A stretch of DNA of 11,051 nt, taken from contig JAUXHF010000038.1 in the NCBI GenBank assembly GCA_030621685.1, positions 1 through 11,051 of the forward strand, in the 5' to 3' direction. The notes below the pieces were generated by a model, which ran no database searches, was not told the origin of the DNA, and was given only the letters and a program-made list of their open reading frames with translations. This DNA comes from Spirochaetota bacterium (GTDB lineage Bacteria > Spirochaetota > UBA12135 > COTS27). Shown piece by piece: positions 7,332 through 11,051 of this stretch. Made by a program: the position numbers and the translations under genes. Position 1 is the first letter of the stretch; each line of letters opens with the position of its first letter.

Positions 7332-7676
7332 TGGTGGAGATGGCGGGAGTTGAACCCGCGTCCGAACGAGTGCCTACAGGGCTTCTCCAGGGAAAGGTTT
7401 TAGAGGAGTTTAAACCTTAAAAGAGCTAAAACCAACTCCATTAAGTGTCGAGCCTTCAGAGTGAAAGGACAAAGTGGCCGTAAAGGCAAGGCCACCCGGG
7501 TCACCGAAAAATATAAGAAGCTATAGCAGCCTATCGGTGAGCGGCCACGAGCTTCCGTCGCTTAGTCTTAAGCGGCGAGGGCTAAATTATCTTCAGCAGT
7601 TGTTACTATTTAACGAATAGATAGGCGCCCTGCTTCCCCTGTCACGTTCTCGTCCGTCGAATTCCAGTACATCCCC
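7332..7676 (-). ncRNA. ssrA: Transfer-messenger RNA (tmRNA)
   Basis: tmRNA rescues stalled ribosomes by acting as alanyl-tRNA and then as a template for a degradation tag, with SmpB. The 345-nt gene reads from GGGGATG at 7676 to an encoded CCA at 7334-7332. The acceptor stem pairs GGGGAUG with CAUCUCC over all seven positions (one G-U). The conserved 5' piece CTGGAATTCGACGG and the T-arm CGGACGCGGGTTCAACTCCCGCC match one-piece bacterial tmRNAs. The tag frame ends GAA GAT AAT TTA GCC CTC GCC GCT TAA, giving AEDNLALAA. Alignment of the upstream TAGTA with the Escherichia coli TAGTC places the resume codon at ACA (7603-7601), giving the tag TTAEDNLALAA. The gene lies 54 bp downstream of a membrane-protein gene but has its own promoter. 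Confidence 0.97.
7568..7603 (-). other. tmRNA tag-peptide reading frame
   Basis: Eleven codons plus TAA within ssrA, reading TTAEDNLALAA. The frame is fixed by the ...LALAA ending followed by a stop. The start is inferred from the position relative to the upstream TAGTA element. If GTA (7606-7604) were the resume codon instead, one Val would be added. The LAA end is the usual recognition signal for ClpXP-type proteases. Confidence 0.75.
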
Positions 7677-7695
7677 AAAATTTGACTTAAAAGAT

Positions 7696-7704
7696 AGTAT
7701 AACA
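7696..7704 (-). promoter_or_regulatory. Extended -10 promoter of ssrA
   Basis: On the minus strand TGTTATACT reads as an extended -10 (TGn plus TATACT). No good -35 is visible, which is common for extended -10 promoters. Transcription would start about 12 nt before the mature 5' end at 7676, leaving a short leader for RNase P to remove. Confidence 0.6.
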
Positions 7705-7730
7705 CATCTAAGCGGAAATGGCGGGAAATT

Positions 7731-8327
7731 TTAACTTGAAGCAGCGGTTTCCGATGTTGTTTTTGAGTATTTTATGAAAAACAACATGATGATGAGAAAA
7801 AACAGACATAAGAAAAAAAGCCCCATATGCTTAAAGAGGCCTGTAGCAAGGTTTTGCGAGTGATATGCCTGAGGAGTGCCTGCTGCTATCTTTGATGCTG
7901 CTAGAGCGGAGCCAGTGTTTTGGATTCCAGCAAATGGCGGCAAAGGCGGCAAAACAAGCTCAACTACAAGGCTGCCTTTTTGGGCATACTCGTCTAGCGA
8001 GGGCCTTGCTTGGCTAAAGGCTAAGGAGGCGAGTCTTTGTTTTTCGAGTAATTGTAATTCATTGAGAAGATGCCCGCTATTTTGTTCTAGCGTGGCGGTT
8101 TTGCTCAGAGTACGCTGCCTATCGGTATAGACCAGCAAGATATGGGTGATTTGAAGAAAGAAGAGCGCAAAGAAAAAAACTAAGACAAGAAGCGAGGAGA
8201 ATTTCTGCCATGTGTCTTTTATGGAGCGAGGATCCTTAGCGCTGATGCTAGAGGTTTTAGCTTTCAAGAAAGAGCTACTTACATACTGGCGGAAAAGAGT
8301 GCGAAGAGCAATGAAAATCTTATTCAT
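7731..8327 (-). CDS. Uncharacterised protein with two transmembrane segments
   Basis: I do not recognise this 198-aa protein. It has a short basic cytoplasmic start (1-40), a strongly hydrophobic segment at 44-67 (FSSLLVLVFFFALFFLQITH...), a middle domain of about 100 residues, a second membrane segment at 168-185, and a Ser/Thr-rich tail. The middle domain begins with a helical, coiled-coil-like part (SKTATLEQNSGHLLNELQLLEKQRLASL) and then a Pro-rich part (VLPPLPPF). By charge, the middle domain is probably periplasmic. The start ATG 8327 has no clear ribosome site; no better start is visible. The gene is co-directional with the DUF2797 gene and ssrA. FtsL-like or secretion-accessory roles are conceivable from topology only and are not supported by any motif. 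Confidence 0.7.
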   Translation of the reverse strand: MNKIFIALRTLFRQYVSSSFLKAKTSSISAKDPRSIKDTWQKFSSLLVLVFFFALFFLQITHILLVYTDRQRTLSKTATLEQNSGHLLNELQLLEKQRLASLAFSQARPSLDEYAQKGSLVVELVLPPLPPFAGIQNTGSALAASKIAAGTPQAYHSQNLATGLFKHMGLFFLCLFFLIIMLFFIKYSKTTSETAASS

Positions 8328-8598
8328 TATTCATTATGGGTTTTTAGTATTTTTAGGAATTCAAACATGCTTTTGGGCATGTTTGGTTTATTAAATTTTA
8401 CATCTAAGTTTATAGAACTATGCCTCAATATTATCTATAGATAGCCATAATTATGTAGAAGATTTTGGGAAATTTCCCGGAAGTCGCTATCGAGAAAATT
8501 TTGCTTCAGCGAAAAAGTGCAAGCATAGCAAGAGAGGTTTTGATGGATAAGCGTAATACCTAAGGCCTAAGTTTTAAGAAATTTTCAAAGCGAGGTTT
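8328..8598. other. Intergenic region with two inverted repeats
   Basis: The 271 bp between the two-TM protein gene and the DUF2797 gene contain no supported coding region. They hold a 9-bp-stem inverted repeat (8362-8385) and a perfect 12-bp palindrome GGGAAATTTCCC (8467-8478). No clear promoter or T-run terminator was found for either neighbour. Confidence 0.5.
8362..8385. promoter_or_regulatory. Inverted repeat upstream of the two-TM gene
   Basis: CAAACATGC (8362-8370) and GCATGTTTG (8377-8385) are perfect inverted complements with a 6-base gap. The repeat lies 35 bp upstream of the start at 8327. It could be an operator or an RNA hairpin. As a terminator for the DUF2797 gene it lacks a downstream T-run in the minus direction. 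Confidence 0.4.
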
Positions 8599-9618
8599 TT
8601 AGCTCAGTAGTTTTATGCAGTAGCCCGAAAATTTTCGAGCATTCAAAATGCCAGTTTCAAAAAGCAGATATTGCGCGCGAATGCCAAGAAGCCTGCCAGC
8701 GATGCTATTGGTTTTCGTAAAAGATAGCTGGGTAAATTTCGGCTTAGCATGCTTAGCATGAGTGGTTTCAGCAGGAAGCCTGGCGCCAGGCGCCATGGGG
8801 TAGCTATAAGAATGTAGCTTTGGCATTGGCTCTGCGCTGTAAAAAAGTTTGCTTGCTTGGTGGCCTTGGTCTTGAAGCTGGCACGAGCTAATCTTAGCTC
8901 GTGTTTCTTCGATGTGAGCATCTAGTTGCTTAAGGTTTTTTAGGCTTTCGTGAAATTGGCTTTGGAGAGTGCTGCCGGCCTCGCTGCGTAGTTGCTGCCG
9001 CTGCTGTGGAGATAAAAAGCTGTTTGCGAGCATGGCAGGGTAATACGTTTTATCGTAAAAAAACTTTTTCAAAAAAACCTCAACTAAGCCTGAATGAAAA
9101 CGCTGGCGAACTTGCAGAAGCGGCAAGGCCATTTCGGCGCCCTGGTCGGCCCAGCGCGATAGCAGGGTATGGCTGCGAGTAATCCCAACCTTTAGCCCGC
9201 TGGTAAAAGAAAGATAGACAGTATGAGAAATGAAGCAATTTTTTTCTGCCCAAGCTTGATCGCGACATGTTTTTTTGTGAAAATGGCAAAGCTCTGGCCG
9301 AAGCTGGCATAAATCGTTTTGTGCTAATTTTATAAAACATGGATAGCAGTAGCCGTTATTATAGGTTTTTTTAATGAGGCGATTGCAGTGCAGGCAGCGA
9401 ATATCTCCGTTCCATACAAACTTCAGTTCCTTGCCTACTAGGGGATTAAGCGGAATGCTTTGCTTGTGTTTCTGCTGGTCATCAAAAATAGGAAGGCTAT
9501 AGTTTACGCGGACCTTTGTTACGCTTAGATGGCTGCTGGCATCTTGGCCCTGCTCGCTAGCAGGCTGAATGTCCATAGAGGTCTGGAGTTTTCGTAGGCG
9601 AAATATTTCTGTTTCCAT
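8599..9618 (-). CDS. DUF2797 family protein, cysteine-rich, probably zinc-binding
   Basis: Full-length member (339 aa) of the DUF2797 family, whose biochemical role is unknown to me. Conserved features in order: LRKLQT (8-13), VNYSLP (38-43), VGKELKFVWNGDIRCLHC (61-78), KKTYNNGYCYPCF (83-95), LAQNDLCQLRPELCHFH (98-114), C118, C128, then HTVYL (132-136), GLKVGITR (141-148), RWADQGAEMALPL (155-167) and GLVEVFLKKFFYDKTYY (177-193). The C-terminus carries SYPM (272-275) and GRLLGIRAQYLLFETGILNARKFSGY (308-333). Cysteines 75, 78, 91, 94, 104, 111, 118 and 128 with nearby histidines make metal binding likely. VYL...KVGITR...RW loosely recalls the GIY-YIG/T5orf172 pattern; that is my inference. ATG 9618 is chosen because the family motif LRK.QT begins only seven residues later. 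No clear ribosome site is seen. Confidence 0.88.
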   Translation of the reverse strand: METEIFRLRKLQTSMDIQPASEQGQDASSHLSVTKVRVNYSLPIFDDQQKHKQSIPLNPLVGKELKFVWNGDIRCLHCNRLIKKTYNNGYCYPCFIKLAQNDLCQLRPELCHFHKKTCRDQAWAEKNCFISHTVYLSFTSGLKVGITRSHTLLSRWADQGAEMALPLLQVRQRFHSGLVEVFLKKFFYDKTYYPAMLANSFLSPQQRQQLRSEAGSTLQSQFHESLKNLKQLDAHIEETRAKISSCQLQDQGHQASKLFYSAEPMPKLHSYSYPMAPGARLPAETTHAKHAKPKFTQLSFTKTNSIAGRLLGIRAQYLLFETGILNARKFSGYCIKLLS

Positions 9619-9802
9619 AAAAAGATAAGACTTTGCTGGCTATCAAGAAAAGTAGCTCTTGAAGCTATGGCATGAATACTTGTTATATTAATAGGTGTTT
9701 ATAGGTATATGATGGCAGTAAAAGTAAGGTGAGTAGGTGAGTGTAAATTCTGCTAAGGTTTTTAATTGAGATATTTTAATTGAGGTATTTTAATTGAGGT
9801 AT
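9619..9802. other. Intergenic region with short tandem repeats
   Basis: The 184 bp between the stop of the 346-aa protein gene and the start of the DUF2797 gene (both minus strand) contain no gene. It carries a 14-bp tandem repeat (9760-9801) next to the stop codon and a short GGTGAGTA/GGTGAGTG duplication at about 9729-9744. No convincing promoter was identified. Confidence 0.45.
9760..9801. repeat. 14-bp tandem repeat, three copies
   Basis: Units TTTTAATTGAGATA (9760-9773), TTTTAATTGAGGTA (9774-9787) and TTTTAATTGAGGTA (9788-9801). Two are identical and the first differs by one base. The array ends one base from the stop codon of the gene at 9803. Confidence 0.85.
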
Positions 9803-10843
9803 TTAGTTTGTTGTTTCTGCTGAGAAAATTTTCCTACAAGCATTGCCTAGGCTTTGCAATATAGGTGCTAGTTCGTATTCCAAAAGGTCGCTGAGTTCGC
9901 TATAGTCGGCGTGCTCTAGGGCTTGAGATATTATTTGAAGTTTTTCGAACATTTCTTGTTTTTCATGTAAAGCGGTAGTTGTGGCTACGGAATCGAGGCT
10001 TTGTTGAAAAGAAGAATCAAGGGTTTTCTCCAGCCAATGTAAGAACATGCTAAGGCTATCACTAAGGTCGACAAGTCTTGTTAAGGCCTCTTTTTCTCTG
10101 CCTGCCTGAAAACTTTCAGCGGTCTTACTTAAGCAGCCCTCGGCAGTTTTCAGTAGGGTTAAAGCATCGCCGGCTAAAGAGCTTATAGCTGGCAGAGAGG
10201 CTTTGCTTAGATTTTTTTTGGCATCAGCAGGTTTTGCATCAGCAGGTTTGGCATCAGTGGGCTTAAGCAATTTATTCATTTCAAAAACGAAGGCCTTGGT
10301 TTGAAAACGCAGCATGTATAGGCTTAGCAGATTTTCTATCACAAGAATACTTCGCTTGCTGGCATCCTCATTCCAAGCATTGGCTACACGCTCTGCCGAG
10401 TAAAGCATTCTCTCTAATTCTTTTAACTGCTCAAGCATGGGAGCGAACTCGGCCTGCATGTGAAGCATGGCTCCTGTTTGTTTGAATACGGTTTTTATCC
10501 ACTCTAATTTTTCTTTTGCTTGTTTGGCATGAGTTTTTAAGTAGGCTTCATCCATAGGTTTTTTGAAGATGGAAAGCTGCACTGCGGCATCTATGCTTAG
10601 CAAGGCAGCAAAAGCGGGCATGCTGATAAACTCTACAGAAAGAGTTTTAATGGATTGAATGGGGTACTGAGCAAGGGAAGGATTTATGCTTGGGTAAAAA
10701 TATTCTTCTTGGTTAATGAAAATATTACACATAAAAAGATCTTGGCTACGGGCTAAGGAGCTTAGGGCTTCTATAAGCTCTATAGCCATTTTCTCGCCAC
10801 TTAAAGAGAAAGCAACAGGGTTTTTGTTGATGAAAATATCCAT
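9803..10843 (-). CDS. Uncharacterised helical protein, possibly spirochaete-type
   Basis: A 346-aa soluble protein with no signal peptide. The first about 75 residues (MDIFINKNPVAFSLSGEKMA..., then LFMCNIFINQEEYFYP and IKTLSVEFIS) look like a small alpha/beta ubiquitin-like fold of alternating strands. The rest is predicted mostly helical. Residues 195-209 are a low-complexity insertion, PTDAKPADAKPADAK, coded by three 15-bp repeats (10221-10265). The tail ALEHADYSELSDLLEYELAPILQSL recalls, from memory, uncharacterised spirochaete proteins that end with a ...DLAEYE..P.L... motif. Two helical halves with similar length suggest internal duplication. No catalytic motif is visible and no function is proposed. 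ATG 10843 is the only good upstream start; the ribosome site is weak. Family memory is moderate; the coding call is firm because of length and composition. Confidence 0.75.
   Translation of the reverse strand: MDIFINKNPVAFSLSGEKMAIELIEALSSLARSQDLFMCNIFINQEEYFYPSINPSLAQYPIQSIKTLSVEFISMPAFAALLSIDAAVQLSIFKKPMDEAYLKTHAKQAKEKLEWIKTVFKQTGAMLHMQAEFAPMLEQLKELERMLYSAERVANAWNEDASKRSILVIENLLSLYMLRFQTKAFVFEMNKLLKPTDAKPADAKPADAKKNLSKASLPAISSLAGDALTLLKTAEGCLSKTAESFQAGREKEALTRLVDLSDSLSMFLHWLEKTLDSSFQQSLDSVATTTALHEKQEMFEKLQIISQALEHADYSELSDLLEYELAPILQSLGNACRKIFSAETTN
10221..10265 (-). repeat. 15-bp in-frame tandem repeat coding for (KP[AT]DA)n
   Basis: Three 15-bp units (10221-10235, 10236-10250, 10251-10265), the last with several changes. 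They keep the frame and encode a Pro/Ala/Asp/Lys linker within the 346-aa protein. Copy-number change would lengthen or shorten the linker without breaking the gene. Confidence 0.8.
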
Positions 10844-10866
10844 AGCCTAATAGTTTTTTTTATTTG

Positions 10867-10886
10867 TTTATACTCCTGCGTATAAA
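10867..10886 (-). promoter_or_regulatory. Operator-like inverted repeat upstream of the 346-aa gene
   Basis: TTTATAC (10867-10873) and GTATAAA (10880-10886) are perfect 7-bp inverted complements with spacer TCCTGC. On the minus strand the right arm also supplies TATAAA, a candidate -10 about 24-30 bp before the start codon. Its role as an operator or promoter is inferred. Confidence 0.35.
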
Positions 10887-10996
10887 GAGAAGAGATTTGA
10901 GAAGTTTCTAAGAATTTCTGTTGATTAAAGTTAAAAATTAAAAACTAAACAACCTTGAATTTTCGGAAGGAGAGCTTAGCTAGATGAGTTAGCTGG

Positions 10997-11051
10997 GTAG
11001 TTAGCTTGAGTAGTTAGCTTGAGTAGTTAGCTTGAGTAGTTAGCTTGAGTA
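10997..11051. repeat. 13-bp tandem repeat array, truncated by window end
   Basis: Four identical units GTAGTTAGCTTGA (10997-11009, 11010-11022, 11023-11035, 11036-11048), then GTA at the window end. A diverged unit precedes them at about 10983-10996. The true array length is unknown. Confidence 0.9.

Larger units (their letters stand above)
10844..11051. other. Upstream region of the 346-aa gene with inverted and tandem repeats
   Basis: No gene is visible in these 208 bp. They hold an inverted repeat TTTATAC(6)GTATAAA (10867-10886), a long AT-rich stretch (10910-10950) and a 13-bp tandem array that runs off the window (10997-11051). The promoter of the minus-strand gene probably lies here; TATAAA within the inverted repeat is a possible -10 but has no matching -35. 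Confidence 0.45.

Noticed and set aside
7332..7366. Second copy of the ssrA 3' end within the window as an attachment-site duplicate
   Set aside because: I looked for the GGTGGAGATGG and GTTGAACCCGC segments elsewhere and found only short chance matches (for example at 2974-2984).
8212..8394. Plus-strand ORF of 60 codons overlapping the two-TM gene
   Set aside because: It is antisense to a longer, membrane-protein-like gene and shows no family features or ribosome site.
8626..8637. Palindrome CGAAAATTTTCG near the end of the DUF2797 gene
   Set aside because: Inside codons for RKFSG close to the stop; no T-run after it in the minus direction, so not a terminator.
8779..8790. Perfect palindrome CCTGGCGCCAGG
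   Set aside because: It lies within the DUF2797 coding region and is explained by codons for Pro-Gly-Ala-Arg; no regulatory context.

Overview
The window looks like a chromosomal segment of a Gram-negative, AT-leaning bacterium. It has an exported binding protein with a Sec signal, a TRAP transporter and a one-piece tmRNA. The taxon is not settled by the sequence. The tmRNA T-arm/acceptor and the DUF2797 protein look proteobacterial, while the 346-aa protein at the right end reminds me of uncharacterised spirochaete proteins. I treat the organism as unresolved.

Left part (1-5400, all + strand): a three-gene nutrient uptake and metabolism cluster. It holds a TAXI-type TRAP solute-binding protein (244-1215), a fused TRAP permease with a C-terminal DUF3394 domain (1496-4051), and a class I/II PLP-dependent aminotransferase (4097-5365) followed by a likely terminator (5384-5401). 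The binding protein should deliver an amino acid or 2-oxo acid to the permease, and the aminotransferase probably uses the imported compound. Between binding protein and permease lie two copies of a roughly 95-105 bp repeat that can fold into a long hairpin and carries nested 11-bp tandem repeats.

Middle (5400-7331, + strand): a decayed accessory segment. It has a small membrane-anchored TPR-like protein with an apparent frameshift, a small helix-turn-helix protein, and a tyrosine integrase that keeps all its catalytic residues but is split by about five frame changes. The integrase ends 23 bp from the 3' end of ssrA, a classic integration target, so this is best read as the remnant of an ssrA-targeting island.

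Right part (7332-11051, all - strand): read in the direction of transcription, the order is a 346-aa helical protein of unknown function (10843-9803), a full-length zinc-binding DUF2797 protein (9618-8599), a 198-aa membrane protein with two transmembrane segments (8327-7731), and ssrA/tmRNA (7676-7332) with its own extended -10 promoter. The tmRNA encodes an ...AEDNLALAA tag whose inferred resume codon is ACA (Thr), which is unusual. Gaps in this part hold short tandem repeats (14 bp x3; 13 bp x4 running off the window end) and several inverted repeats.

I found no clearly novel defence or biosynthetic system. The most distinctive items are the hairpin repeat pair inside the TRAP operon, the integrase relic abutting ssrA, and the unusual tmRNA tag start.
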